From contig NZ_JAAKXY010000001.1 in assembly GCF_011043775.1 (NCBI RefSeq), forward strand, positions 124,001 to 188,000: a stretch of 64,000 nucleotides of DNA. The letters are read 5' to 3'. The notes beneath the pieces were generated by a model, which ran no database searches, was not told the DNA's origin, and saw only the letters and a list, made by a program, of their open reading frames with translations. Position numbers and translations under genes: made by a program. Positions 1-9,036 of the stretch are shown here, piece by piece; position 1 is the first letter of the stretch, and every line of letters begins with the position of its first letter. The stretch is from Natronolimnobius sp. AArcel1 (GTDB lineage Archaea > Halobacteriota > Halobacteria > Halobacteriales > Natrialbaceae).

Positions 1-2
1 CA

Positions 3-2054
3 GAGGCGGCAGACGCGTCGACTGCTAACGAGACTGGTGACGAAACAGCGTTCGGTGACGGTAAAACCCACGACGACTCGCTCGAGACCGACGACGAGTG
101 GACCACACCCGATGCTGATTCGGTCGACTCGTTTACCGATGCCGACACTCTCGACGAATCGGCGTTCACGGATGATGATCTTTCGGACTCATTCGAGACG
201 ACAGTCGACACTGACGCCGCTGCGTTCGACCAAGACCTCGAGTCCGGCGTCGAATCGGAACTCGATGATGATCGCTTCGACGACGCGGCCGATGAGTTCG
301 AGACGCCAGACGACGACACGGCGGCGTTTGAGGCCGTTAGCGACACCTCGGATGCGGAGGCGTTTGAAATCGATGACGATGCCTCCTTCGATGCACTTGA
401 GGCGTCGACGAACGCGACTGTCGAGACCGATTTCAACGAGTCCGATGCGGTGTCCGTCGACACGGAGGCATCACTCGATGACACAGCGGACTCCCTCGAG
501 TCGCTCGAGGATACGCTCGACACCGATGACGCGGAATCCTTCGAGGATACCTTCGGTGACGATGCGTTCGGCGAACTCGAAGACGGCAAGTTCGATATCG
601 CTGATACCTTCGAAGCGGACGACAGCGAGGGCTTTGGCGACGACGCAGCCGACCGTGATGGTGACCGCTCGGACACCGCAGCCGACGACAAAGCGGTTGA
701 ACCCGAGATCCGCATCGACGAGCCGTCACTCGAGATACCGGACATCGATCTGCCAGACGATTCGCGTGTCCGCGAGACCGACGACGGGCCCGATGAAATG
801 CAATCCGTTCACGTCGATGTCGAACAGATCGACGAACTGCTCACGCTCGTCGAGGGACTGGTGACCAGCCGTGTTCGGCTCCGACACGCTGTTGACGCCG
901 ACGAGGATCGCCAGGCACTCGAGAGTGAACTCGACGCACTCGAGGACCTCACGGGTGAGTTACAGGAGACGGTCATGGACGTTCGCCTCGTCCCGCTTGG
1001 GACCGTCACGAACCGTCTCCCGCGGGTCGTCCGCGATATCTCGCGCGAACAGGACAAAACTGTCTCGTTCGAAATCACGGGCGAAGACGTCGAACTCGAT
1101 CGGACGATTCTCGATCGCATCAGCGATCCGCTGATGCATCTGGTTCGAAACGCCGTCGACCACGGCATTGAAGCGCCCGACGAGCGAGCGGACACGGACA
1201 AGCCTGAAGCGGGATCGGTCGAGGTTACTGCAACGCGGACGCGCGATCGCGTCGAACTCACTGTCGAAGACGACGGAAGTGGCCTCGATCCGGACCGCCT
1301 TCGATCGGAAGCGATCGACGCAGGCGTAATTGGCGAAGACGATGCTGAAGCGATGTCTGACGAACAGGTCTACGACCTCGTCTTCCACCCCGGGCTCTCG
1401 ACAGCCGATGAGGTCACTGATGTCAGTGGCCGCGGTGTGGGGATGGACGTCGTCAAACGAACCGTCACTGAACTCGACGGCTCGGTCTCGGTCGACAGCA
1501 CCCCTGGCGACGGGACGACCGTCACGATGATGCTGCCCGTCTCGATCGCGATCGATGACGTGCTGTTCCTCGAGATCGCAGGCCAGGAGTTTGGCATCCC
1601 GATCGACGTGGTTCACGATGTTGAATCGGCCACGCTGATCGAGACGGCAGACGGCAAACCGGTGTTGCCCGTTTCCAACGAACCCGACGACGGCGTCGGT
1701 GCTGGTTCCGGAGCGACAGCAGTACAATCCACTGTCAGTGCTGGCGCCGAAGAGTCCGGCTCCGGGCACGCTGGAAGTGTCCCAGTCGTCTCACTTACAG
1801 ATGTTCTCGAGACAAAGGCTGAGACTGAGACGGATGCTGAGCCGGCAGCCGATGGTGATACCAAGAGCGGTGTCGTCGTGCGAATTCGCGACGACGTTCG
1901 ACAGGTCGCGTTCCAGTGTGACCATGTCTACGGCCAACAGGAGGTCGTCGTAAAACCCTTTGAGGGCTTTATGAGCGGCATTCCGGGCCTCAGTGGCGCA
2001 ACCGTTCGCGGACGAGGAGAGATAGTTAATATCCTTGATGTGACAACACTATGA
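3..2054 (+). CDS. cheA: Chemotaxis histidine kinase CheA (5' end outside window)
   Basis: This is the sensor kinase that phosphorylates CheY and CheB under control of the transducers, acting at the membrane-proximal signalling array. The open frame runs in from the left edge, so the N-terminal HPt domain is not visible. The first ~790 bases encode a very acidic, Asp/Glu/Ser/Thr-rich linker. Then come the dimerisation helices (around MQSVHVDVEQIDELL), the HATPase domain with N-box HLVRNAVDHGIE and G boxes DDGSGLDPD and GRGVGMDVV, and a C-terminal CheW-like domain from about base 1550 to the stop. An acidic Gly/Ser/Ala/Glu-rich insert interrupts the CheW-like domain near bases 1690-1860. An in-frame ATG at 450 is inside the linker and is not the true start. 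The TGA stop is followed by a coupled mini-ORF and cheC. Confidence 0.95.
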   Translation, partial: EAADASTANETGDETAFGDGKTHDDSLETDDEWTTPDADSVDSFTDADTLDESAFTDDDLSDSFETTVDTDAAAFDQDLESGVESELDDDRFDDAADEFETPDDDTAAFEAVSDTSDAEAFEIDDDASFDALEASTNATVETDFNESDAVSVDTEASLDDTADSLESLEDTLDTDDAESFEDTFGDDAFGELEDGKFDIADTFEADDSEGFGDDAADRDGDRSDTAADDKAVEPEIRIDEPSLEIPDIDLPDDSRVRETDDGPDEMQSVHVDVEQIDELLTLVEGLVTSRVRLRHAVDADEDRQALESELDALEDLTGELQETVMDVRLVPLGTVTNRLPRVVRDISREQDKTVSFEITGEDVELDRTILDRISDPLMHLVRNAVDHGIEAPDERADTDKPEAGSVEVTATRTRDRVELTVEDDGSGLDPDRLRSEAIDAGVIGEDDAEAMSDEQVYDLVFHPGLSTADEVTDVSGRGVGMDVVKRTVTELDGSVSVDSTPGDGTTVTMMLPVSIAIDDVLFLEIAGQEFGIPIDVVHDVESATLIETADGKPVLPVSNEPDDGVGAGSGATAVQSTVSAGAEESGSGHAGSVPVVSLTDVLETKAETETDAEPAADGDTKSGVVVRIRDDVRQVAFQCDHVYGQQEVVVKPFEGFMSGIPGLSGATVRGRGEIVNILDVTTL

Positions 2055-2104
2055 ACGTGAAACGACACGAAGCGATACAATCACACCCACGGAGGAACCC
2101 ATGA
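2051..2104 (+). CDS. 17-codon mini-ORF bridging cheA and cheC
   Basis: An ATG at 2051 overlaps the cheA stop (ATGA) and the frame ends in a TGA at 2102-2104 that overlaps the cheC ATG at 2101 (again ATGA). The frame encodes a short basic peptide starting MNVKRHEAIQ. The Shine-Dalgarno-like GGAGG at 2091-2095 lies inside it. The arrangement would let ribosomes pass from cheA to cheC by two stop-start steps. It may only be a chance frame in the spacer, since there is no independent sign of a functional peptide. Confidence 0.3.
   Translation: MNVKRHEAIQSHPRRNP
2091..2095 (+). promoter_or_regulatory. Shine-Dalgarno motif of cheC
   Basis: GGAGG lies five bases before the ATG at 2101. It supports that start over the later in-frame ATGs (codons 3 and 4). 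An internal operon gene is where a haloarchaeon would be expected to use such a site. Confidence 0.6.
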
Positions 2105-2706
2105 CGATGATGGTCGATATTCGAAAGTTGAGCTTTATAAACGAAATGGCAAAAGTCGGTACGAACGGCGTCGCCGACAATATGAGCAAGCTGACTGGGC
2201 AGGACGCCCAGATGGAAGTGACGAAGACAAACTTCGTCGACGTCGCCGATATCGAGTCTCAACTCGACGGTGGCAAACGCGTCGGCGTCCGGGTCAGACT
2301 ACTCAACCCGCCACACGGACACATTCTCATCCTCTTCCCGGAGGCAAGCGCCAAGAAGATCACCGCGATCATGCTTGACGACGTTGTTGACGACATGTCC
2401 GACGTCTCCGGAAAGATGGCACGCAGTGCCGTCGAAGAGATGGGGAACATGATGGCCAGTGGCTTCATCGACGGCTGGGCCGACGTACTCGGGCGCGTGA
2501 TCGACGTTGCTGCACCACAGCTCGTCTACGCGCCAACCGAGGAAATCGTCACCCGAACGGCAAATCTGGGCGATGATGATCTCGCCCTGTTTTTCGATTC
2601 GGACCTGTCGGTGCCAAGCTACCAGATCGAAGCCGAAATTTATGCCTTCCCCGAACTCGAAGAGTTCGTTGAAATGGTCAACCAAACCGACGTCAAACCG
2701 GCATGA
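2101..2706 (+). CDS. cheC: CheC family CheY-P phosphatase (single domain)
   Basis: CheC removes phosphate from CheY-P and, with CheD, links adaptation to kinase output. The 201-residue protein has the expected CheC fold order: helix 1 (FINEMAKVGTNGVADNMSKL), a beta region with HGHILILFPE, then helix 2 with RSAVEEMGNMMASGFIDGWA. In the second helix the catalytic Glu-x-x-Asn is intact (EMGN). In the first helix the usual E-x-G-N is replaced by AKVGT, so only one active site is likely to work. The stop overlaps the next gene by four bases (ATGA). A single-domain CheC followed by a double-domain CheC resembles the Halobacterium che locus. Confidence 0.92.
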   Translation: MTMMVDIRKLSFINEMAKVGTNGVADNMSKLTGQDAQMEVTKTNFVDVADIESQLDGGKRVGVRVRLLNPPHGHILILFPEASAKKITAIMLDDVVDDMSDVSGKMARSAVEEMGNMMASGFIDGWADVLGRVIDVAAPQLVYAPTEEIVTRTANLGDDDLALFFDSDLSVPSYQIEAEIYAFPELEEFVEMVNQTDVKPA

Positions 2707-3950
2707 AACTCGACGTCAACGCACTCGGGACGTTCTACCGAATGGCCCGAGAGGGTGCTGGGTTAGCCGCCGGTCGGCTCACTCATATGACCGATGTCGA
2801 GACGCGCGTCGGCGTCACGAAACTCAACTTCATGCGCGGGCACGAACTCCGCCACGATTTTGAGGACGCTGGCGAGAAGGTCGGCGTTCGCGTCGAACTC
2901 AGCGGTGCGATCGACGGCTACTCCGTCATCGTCTTCGACCGCGCAAACGCCTTGCGCATCGTCGAAACGCTCGTCGAGAAGTCCGACGCAGAGGAGTTCG
3001 ACGAGATGAACCGCAGCGCAGTCACCGAAGTCGGCCAGATTATGAACAACGGGTTTATTGATGGCTGGGCCGACGTTCTCGAGACTGTCATCGACGTTTC
3101 GACCCCCGAGTTCATCAAAGGCGACTCCGCAGAACCGTTCCTCGGCGACATTGAAACGGCCTCAGGCGATGAACTCGCCCTTCTCTTTCAGAGCCAGATC
3201 GAAGCCGTCGGCACCGAAGTCGGCTTCAGTCACTATCTGTTCCCAACGCGGGACTCGATGGCCGATCTGTTAGAGCAACTGCGAGCAAGCAACGGCATTG
3301 AGTACGACAAACTCGACGGCTTCGACCGCATGGCCGAACGCGGTGCCGAAGAGATCGCCAAAACGGCGACCACGCTGACCGGCATCGAAACCAGCGTCGA
3401 CATCCGCCGGCTGAATTTCGTCTCGCTCGAGGCGATCCCCCAGCAGGTGCCAAACGAGAAACTGGTCGGTGTCGCCTTCGAATTTGAGGGCACGCCGAGT
3501 GGCTTTTTGCTCTTCTTGTTCGACGAGGAGTCGGCCGATGAGATCATCGATGCAATGGTTCCGTCGGGTACGGCGTCGGGAGACGACGACACGGACGGCT
3601 ACGACCAAATGGGCCGCAGCGCGATCACTGAACTCGGAAACATCATGGCCAGTGGCTTTCTCGACGGCTGGGCAAACGTCCTTGATACGACAATCGACCA
3701 CTCGACACCGGAGTTCATCCACGACATCGGTGCTGCAGCCGTCGACCCGGTCGTTATCCGACTTGGAGAAAATCAAGAGTTTGCGTTCGTCTTCGATACG
3801 GTCATCACCGCCGACGGCCGAGAGTTCGACTGTGAAGTGTACGCCATTCCCGACGAATCCGACCTCGAACGTGCGCTGAACGACCTCGATGTCGAACGAA
3901 TCGAGGAGACGCCGACGACAGCGGACTTCCAGCAAGTGAACAACACATGA
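2703..3950 (+). CDS. cheC: Tandem-domain CheC family protein
   Basis: The 415-residue protein carries two full CheC domains, roughly residues 1-200 and 205-395. The second active helix in domain 1 reads RSAVTEVGQIMNNGFIDGWA, and in domain 2 RSAITELGNIMASGFLDGWA. Domain 2 keeps the Glu-x-x-Asn pair, whereas domain 1 has Gln in place of Asn, suggesting one domain is catalytically weak or a scaffold. Known haloarchaeal CheC paralogs interact with CheD and with archaeal CheF adaptors; which role this copy has cannot be read from sequence. It overlaps cheC upstream and cheD downstream by four bases each. Confidence 0.9.
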   Translation: MKLDVNALGTFYRMAREGAGLAAGRLTHMTDVETRVGVTKLNFMRGHELRHDFEDAGEKVGVRVELSGAIDGYSVIVFDRANALRIVETLVEKSDAEEFDEMNRSAVTEVGQIMNNGFIDGWADVLETVIDVSTPEFIKGDSAEPFLGDIETASGDELALLFQSQIEAVGTEVGFSHYLFPTRDSMADLLEQLRASNGIEYDKLDGFDRMAERGAEEIAKTATTLTGIETSVDIRRLNFVSLEAIPQQVPNEKLVGVAFEFEGTPSGFLLFLFDEESADEIIDAMVPSGTASGDDDTDGYDQMGRSAITELGNIMASGFLDGWANVLDTTIDHSTPEFIHDIGAAAVDPVVIRLGENQEFAFVFDTVITADGREFDCEVYAIPDESDLERALNDLDVERIEETPTTADFQQVNNT

Positions 3951-4480
3951 AAACATACGGAAGCGAACCGGGCATGCCATCGTCTGTCCAGGTCGGGATT
4001 TCCGAACTGGTCGTCAGCGATGGCACCGAAGACAGCGACGAGACGCTCAAATCGTACGGGCTCGGCTCGTGTCTCGCGATTGCACTGTACGACCCCGAGA
4101 CCGGCATTGGCGGCCTCGCACACGCAATGCTCCCTGATGGCGATACGGCCGACCACAGCGATCGCAAACCCGGCAAGTACGCCGACACCGCGATTCGTGC
4201 GATGCTCCGTCGAATGGTCGAACGCGGAGCCAGCTACACAGCCGTCGAAGCGAAACTCGCTGGCGGCAGTGACATGTTCGATTTCGATAGCTTTGGCGAT
4301 GGCGTCGGCCAGCGCAACATCGTCGCCGCCAGAGAGGAACTTGAGCGCCTCGGCGTCCCAATCGTCGCCGAAGACGTCGGCGGCGACCGCGGGCGCACCG
4401 TCGAATTCTCTCCCGAGTCCGGAACGCTTCTGGTAAAGTGCTCGAGCGACGAGGGGGAAGACGGAGTGACTAAATTGTGA
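3947..4480 (+). CDS. cheD: Chemoreceptor glutamine deamidase CheD
   Basis: CheD deamidates glutamines in transducers and binds CheC, so it tunes receptor sensitivity. The 177-residue protein has the conserved core with catalytic Cys in YGLGSCLAIALYD, catalytic His in GGLAHAMLPD, and the KLAGGSDMF segment. An N-terminal extension of ~25 residues precedes the core. The ATG overlaps the preceding stop (ATGA) and the stop overlaps the GTG start of cheR. Length and motifs are normal for the family. Confidence 0.94.
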   Translation: MKTYGSEPGMPSSVQVGISELVVSDGTEDSDETLKSYGLGSCLAIALYDPETGIGGLAHAMLPDGDTADHSDRKPGKYADTAIRAMLRRMVERGASYTAVEAKLAGGSDMFDFDSFGDGVGQRNIVAAREELERLGVPIVAEDVGGDRGRTVEFSPESGTLLVKCSSDEGEDGVTKL

Positions 4481-5292
4481 CCGACGAGTCGTTCGACGAA
4501 CTCCTCGAGTACGTCGAGCACGAACTGAATTTCGCGACGAGCCACTACAACGACAGCTATCTTGACCGCCGTGTCTCCTCGCGCATGCGACGCACGCAAA
4601 ACGAAACGTATACTGAGTACCTCGAACTGCTACAGGGAGACCCCGACGAACAGGAGGCGCTGTTGCAGGCGATGAGCATCAACGTCACCGGCTTCTTTCG
4701 CAATCCCGATGTCTGGGCAGGCATTCGAGACGTGTTGCGAACCCTCTCCACTGCAAACGACGACGTTCGCATCTGGAGTGCCGCCTGCGCAGACGGACGC
4801 GAACCCTACTCGCTGTCGATGCTTGCCCACGACGATAGCCAGATTGACGAATCGGCAGTCTCAATTCTCGGCAGCGATATCAGCGAACCCGCCCTCGAGA
4901 CGGCAAGAGAAGGTGTCTACGAGGAGTCCCGAACGGTTGATTTCAGCGAGCAACTGTCCTTTCTGGATCGCTACGAACAGTACGTCGACCAAGACGAGCG
5001 ACTGTACTCCATTACCGACCAGATCCAAGAACGCGTCACGTTCGAACGCCACGACCTGATCAATGACGACCCAAAATCCGGCTTTGACCTCGTCGTCTGT
5101 CGGAATCTGTTTATCTACATCGACAACGAGTACAAGCGATCGATGCTCGCCTCAATCGCGAAATCGCTTCGGCCGAAAGGCTATCTCGTCATCGGGAAAG
5201 CCGAAACAATCCCGCCGAACCTCAAATCCGCCTTCGAAGTCGATGACGCGCGGCTGCGGATCTACCAGCGAGATCCGGACGTCTCGCTGTAG
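4477..5292 (+). CDS. cheR: Chemotaxis protein methyltransferase CheR
   Basis: CheR methylates glutamates on transducers with S-adenosylmethionine, opposing CheB. The 271-residue protein has an N-terminal helical domain, the FFRNPDVW segment, a SAM-binding motif in WSAACADGREPYSLSML, and the conserved FDLVVCRNLFIYID region. The start is a GTG at 4477 that overlaps the cheD stop (GTGA), which makes translational coupling likely. It is the last gene of the visible che operon; the next gene begins 90 bases later. Confidence 0.94.
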   Translation: MTDESFDELLEYVEHELNFATSHYNDSYLDRRVSSRMRRTQNETYTEYLELLQGDPDEQEALLQAMSINVTGFFRNPDVWAGIRDVLRTLSTANDDVRIWSAACADGREPYSLSMLAHDDSQIDESAVSILGSDISEPALETAREGVYEESRTVDFSEQLSFLDRYEQYVDQDERLYSITDQIQERVTFERHDLINDDPKSGFDLVVCRNLFIYIDNEYKRSMLASIAKSLRPKGYLVIGKAETIPPNLKSAFEVDDARLRIYQRDPDVSL

Positions 5293-5382
5293 CTCGCCGT
5301 ATATTCCTTGGAGCGGTCGTCTGTATCGCCCCCTGAATAACACCCTGACATTACATACTCTCTGATCGAATACACTCGCGTA

Positions 5383-6645
5383 ATGACCGGCTCCGATCTC
5401 CGCTCGTTTGTCTCACGAACAACCGCCCTTATTTCTGCCACCCCGCCCTCGACCGGCCGCGAAACTCGGGCGTGGATCGTCGATCCGCTCCTCGAGACAC
5501 TCGGCTGGGACCGCTACGCTGCGTCAACGATCACCGATACAGCCGTCGAGGATGCCCATCTCGAGTACATCCTCGCTGTCGAATCGACCCCTGCGCTGTT
5601 CGTCGCCGTCGAGCCGTACGGTCGTGACCTCTCTGAACAGCGCGCTCGTACCCTTCTCGAGGCGATGGCCTGGACGGGCGTCGACCGCGCCCTCTACACA
5701 AACGGCCACTCGGTCGCGTTCTTTGCTGGGACGACCGACGCAGACCGATTGCTGTGTCCTCTCACATCGCTTCCCGACCACGAGTCATCACTCGAGCACT
5801 ACACTCGAGCCGCGGCATCCAAGCGCCTCGAGACGGACACAGCAGACGCTGTTGCCCGTCGGCTCGCGGTCAATCGCTCGAGCGTCACGGAGTCGATTAC
5901 GGACGAACTGGTAACTGTTGGGGGCGAGACCTACCGCGACGAGTTCGAAACTGCAGCGGATCGACTGCTCGACCGCCTCGTCGTCTCCTTTGCCGACAAC
6001 GACGCCGAGCGATTCGAACCCGACTCGGACGATGTCGCACTCGAGTTTACGGACTCCTCTCAAGAGCACCCCCAGACAGACTCGGCCGCTGTGTCTCGAG
6101 ACCCCACTGAAGACGAGTTGAGCGGTGGCTCCGTCGATGAGACAGCACCCACAGCAAATACGGATTCGGACGTGATCGAGGGTGAGAACACAGCCGAAAC
6201 CAGCAGCAATGAGTCAGCAACCGAACCTGAACCGTCCGAACCTGCGACAGACAGCACTGACGAGGATGCAAATACCGACGAGACTAAGAGCGACCCCGAC
6301 ACCGAATACGTCGCGCGATTCTTCAACGACCGCGGCTCAATCGGCGCGGTCGGCCACTCCCAATCCGAACAGGCACTCGTCAGTGTCGCCGACTATCTCT
6401 TCGAGCGCGGCCTCTCTGGGATCACCGTCCCCTGGAGCCCTGATGACGACTCCGTTCCAACGCTTCTCAACGACAACCCACAGCGAGCCACCGGCGACCC
6501 AATGGCCTCGCCTCGAGAGTTATCGAACGGACTCACCCTCGAGACTGCCGGTGACGCCGAGTCTCACGCCCGAATTGCAGAAGCACTCGCCGCTCGAGCA
6601 GGGTTGCGGGTGATGTTGACGGGCGATTGGGAGTCGCCGGAATAG
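5383..6645 (+). CDS. Protein with type I restriction HsdR-like N-terminal domain
   Basis: A 420-residue acidic protein of unknown function. Residues ~10-120 resemble the N-terminal nuclease-like domain seen in type I restriction R subunits and stand-alone archaeal relatives (pattern W-x-V-D-P-L-L-x-x-L-G-W near residue 30, then an AVEPYG strand). Residues ~215-305 are an acidic, low-complexity linker rich in Ser, Thr, Asp and Glu. A compact C-terminal domain follows (residues ~308-420, starting EYVARFFNDRG). No helicase motor, methylase or specificity subunit is nearby, so this is not a complete restriction system. It lies 90 bases after cheR and converges on the pilus operon. Confidence 0.6.
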   Translation: MTGSDLRSFVSRTTALISATPPSTGRETRAWIVDPLLETLGWDRYAASTITDTAVEDAHLEYILAVESTPALFVAVEPYGRDLSEQRARTLLEAMAWTGVDRALYTNGHSVAFFAGTTDADRLLCPLTSLPDHESSLEHYTRAAASKRLETDTADAVARRLAVNRSSVTESITDELVTVGGETYRDEFETAADRLLDRLVVSFADNDAERFEPDSDDVALEFTDSSQEHPQTDSAAVSRDPTEDELSGGSVDETAPTANTDSDVIEGENTAETSSNESATEPEPSEPATDSTDEDANTDETKSDPDTEYVARFFNDRGSIGAVGHSQSEQALVSVADYLFERGLSGITVPWSPDDDSVPTLLNDNPQRATGDPMASPRELSNGLTLETAGDAESHARIAEALAARAGLRVMLTGDWESPE

Positions 6646-6665
6646 TCCAGAACAGAACCGTTCGA

Positions 6666-7424
6666 TTAGTAGTCGATTTCGACTTCGACGATTGTGATAA
6701 GAATCCGATCCATATCTTCATTATTCCAGTGGGCCTCGTCGAGATAGTCTTCCCATATCTCACTTTCGTCACCACCTGAAACGCTTATCTCAACATCATC
6801 TTTGACCAATTTGCTCGTTCGATTTTTAACTGAAACAGAGAATCCTTGACTCCCATCGCTCTGAATGGATTGCCGGTCACCGTCAATTTTGACGAGCGAG
6901 AGGATGGCGACATCATCATTGTACTGTAACTTCGGATCAGAGAGGAATAGTCCACCGCCACTCTCAGCTTCTCGGGCCACAGCGCCGCCTTCGTACGAAA
7001 TCGTGTCCGAACCGGACTCGTAAGTCAGCGATCCGAGGGGGATTGAGTCACCACTGTTCTCGAGGTGTTCGAATCCGTCGGTATCCGTAAGTTGGTTTCC
7101 ATCGACTTCGATGTCCAGTTCTGGTCCACCGTCGCCATCGACTGTCACCGTCCCGCCACGCACCGTCAATTCACCGTAGCGTTCCTCGAGGCCGTCGTAT
7201 CGTAGAACATCGTTGAAATTGTCCGCGAGTGTTTGCATCGCTCGGTCCGCGTTCTGCTGTTGTTCGCTTTCCTGATAGCTGTCCATCGCCTGGAAACCAG
7301 TCACCGAGAGAATGGCAACCGAGGTGAGAATAATCCCGAAGACGAGGACGAACGCCAGCACCTCAGAGACACCACGGTCATCTCGAGCAAATGTTATCTC
7401 GACAGTACAACGATTGTCTCGCAT
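6666..7424 (-). CDS. Pilin-like membrane-anchored protein 5 of pilus operon
   Basis: A 252-residue protein with one N-terminal membrane segment preceded by an archaeal prepilin-type motif (DDRGVSEVLAFVLVFGIILT), then an extracellular acidic beta-rich domain. The RG-V junction fits the cleavage context of the archaeal prepilin peptidase PibD. It is the last gene of the operon. Its ATG overlaps the TAA of the preceding gene (TAATG). The product is probably a minor pilin or a scaffold of the type IV-like filament built by the ATPase and membrane protein upstream; the exact function is unknown. Confidence 0.75.
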   Translation of the reverse strand: MRDNRCTVEITFARDDRGVSEVLAFVLVFGIILTSVAILSVTGFQAMDSYQESEQQQNADRAMQTLADNFNDVLRYDGLEERYGELTVRGGTVTVDGDGGPELDIEVDGNQLTDTDGFEHLENSGDSIPLGSLTYESGSDTISYEGGAVAREAESGGGLFLSDPKLQYNDDVAILSLVKIDGDRQSIQSDGSQGFSVSVKNRTSKLVKDDVEISVSGGDESEIWEDYLDEAHWNNEDMDRILITIVEVEIDY

Positions 7425-7939
7425 TAGTTGGCCCTCTCAAGTGTGATTCCGTCGTCTTCGTCGTAGCTGATCTCGATTGATCCACCGGAGGCCGTGCTTT
7501 CATGGTCGACAGCCGAATCGACAGCAACCGGTACATGGACGACTGCATCGTGATCGTATGTTTCTAACTCGAGACAGGCAGTCTCGGTGTCCTCGAGTAA
7601 CGGTGCATCCTCCTCGTCACCGCATTTCTCGAGTAACGTGACTGTATATCCTGAATTCGAAACTGTTCGCGGATGATCGACAGTCAGGGTCACGTCCTCT
7701 GTTCCATCAGTGCTCGCGATCTGATCGACGTTTCCAATCTCACCCGCGATTCGTTCGCCAACCGTCTCGAGGGAGGTATCCGCTGAGCGGTCAGTCTCTG
7801 ACTCGAGGAGCGTACTTCCGCTCATTAACAGCATGGCGATGAGAATCGTTGTGATTCCGATGGTCAGGACGTGCGTGATCGCAACAGAGACACCACGTTC
7901 CTGTGTTTGGGCTTGGGATTCGTTTCGCGGCCCGATCAT
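7424..7939 (-). CDS. Pilin-like membrane-anchored protein 4 of pilus operon
   Basis: A 171-residue protein with an N-terminal hydrophobic helix after an ERGVSVAITHVLTIGITTIL motif, which resembles archaeal class III (prepilin) signals. Two Cys residues in the exterior domain (in EKCGDEED and ETACLELE) could form a disulfide. The gene overlaps both neighbours by a few bases, so it is read as part of one message. I infer a minor pilin role from the motif, size and operon. Confidence 0.72.
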   Translation of the reverse strand: MIGPRNESQAQTQERGVSVAITHVLTIGITTILIAMLLMSGSTLLESETDRSADTSLETVGERIAGEIGNVDQIASTDGTEDVTLTVDHPRTVSNSGYTVTLLEKCGDEEDAPLLEDTETACLELETYDHDAVVHVPVAVDSAVDHESTASGGSIEISYDEDDGITLERAN

Positions 7940-8394
7940 GGATGCCCTCCTGGACAGTCATCGGGTTCAATCTCCTCGAGTTCCTGCGTGTAACTGAGGT
8001 CAGATGAATCATACCTAATCGAAACAGTTGTATTGACAATTTCCTCTCCATCACGTTCGTACTCATCCAAAGTAATTGTCTGAACCGATGGGCTTGATTG
8101 CGCTGTTACGTTCTGATAGTGATCACTCAGTGGTTCAATCTCGTTTCCAAGGTCGTCAGTATCTGCTGTGAAATCTTCGTCATCATTGAGTGCTGCAAGC
8201 AGACATCCGATGCTCTGATTCACCTCTGTGTTTGTCACATCGGCCGTACTGGCGCTCTGACTCGAGGACCCCGATGAAACGGTCTCCGTATAGAGAACGC
8301 CATTAAAGACGACGACGACACCGAGGATGATGAACGCAAGCGCGATTGCCCCAATGAGGATGACTTGCCCGCGAGAGTGGTCCTCGGTTACCAT
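7936..8394 (-). CDS. Pilin-like membrane-anchored protein 3 of pilus operon
   Basis: A 152-residue protein beginning with a short basic stretch, the motif SRGQVILIGAIALAFIILGV, one membrane helix and a Ser-rich exterior domain. The RGQ junction is shared with pilin-like proteins 1 and 2. It overlaps the next gene by four bases and the previous gene by seven. It is probably exported and inserted with its N-terminus inside. Function is inferred from position only. Confidence 0.72.
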   Translation of the reverse strand: MVTEDHSRGQVILIGAIALAFIILGVVVVFNGVLYTETVSSGSSSQSASTADVTNTEVNQSIGCLLAALNDDEDFTADTDDLGNEIEPLSDHYQNVTAQSSPSVQTITLDEYERDGEEIVNTTVSIRYDSSDLSYTQELEEIEPDDCPGGHP

Positions 8395-9032
8395 ACGATC
8401 ACCCGGACCTCCACGACATTGTATAGTTGTGGGTCATCTTTTACTCGCGGAATTGGAACCTCGTAGTCATCTTCTGCACCTTCGAGTGTCTCTTCCCCTA
8501 TGTTGTTGTCGTCTGGATCAGACGTTACAGTCTGATTGTCATACAGTGCAACAGTATAGCTCGCCGTCACCGCATCGGACGGTGGACTCCCTTGATAGAC
8601 AAGTGAGCTATTTGCTGGGCCGTGGCCCTCGTCTTCGTAATGTAATTCGACGTTGTAGCTCCATCCACGATCGGCAAAGCGCTCTTCTAGAACGCCACCG
8701 AGTGTGGATTCATTGAATTCGGAGACGCTGTACGTATTGTGATCTTCACCCGGTGCAGATGGATCCGTAGCTCCTTCGAACCCGCTATTACCATCCCAGT
8801 ATCGGATCGTCTCTGAGAGATCTCCATCGTGGGTCGATACCAACAGCGCATCTTGTGCCTCCTGCTGAATCTGGTCTTGTACTGTCCGGTCAGCCAACCC
8901 GCCGGTTGTTGGTGTGATAACGACCGACTGCAACGCAAACAACAGCGCCATCAAGACGATCATCGCACCGATGAATCCCTCGAGGGTGTAGGCCTGTCCA
9001 CGCTCGTCATTGGTGGGTGTATTCCCTCGCAT
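8388..9032 (-). CDS. Pilin-like membrane-anchored protein 2 of pilus operon
   Basis: A 214-residue protein with the motif DERGQAYTLEGFIGAMIVLM at its N-terminus, then a single hydrophobic helix and a long acidic exterior domain. The Glu five residues after RGQAY (TLEGF) sits close to the Glu5 position of bacterial type IV pilins, which helps subunits pack in the filament. The gene lies four bases after its upstream neighbour in the same operon. It is likely a minor pilin or pseudopilin. Confidence 0.75.
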   Translation of the reverse strand: MRGNTPTNDERGQAYTLEGFIGAMIVLMALLFALQSVVITPTTGGLADRTVQDQIQQEAQDALLVSTHDGDLSETIRYWDGNSGFEGATDPSAPGEDHNTYSVSEFNESTLGGVLEERFADRGWSYNVELHYEDEGHGPANSSLVYQGSPPSDAVTASYTVALYDNQTVTSDPDDNNIGEETLEGAEDDYEVPIPRVKDDPQLYNVVEVRVIVW

Positions 9033-9036
9033 GTGA

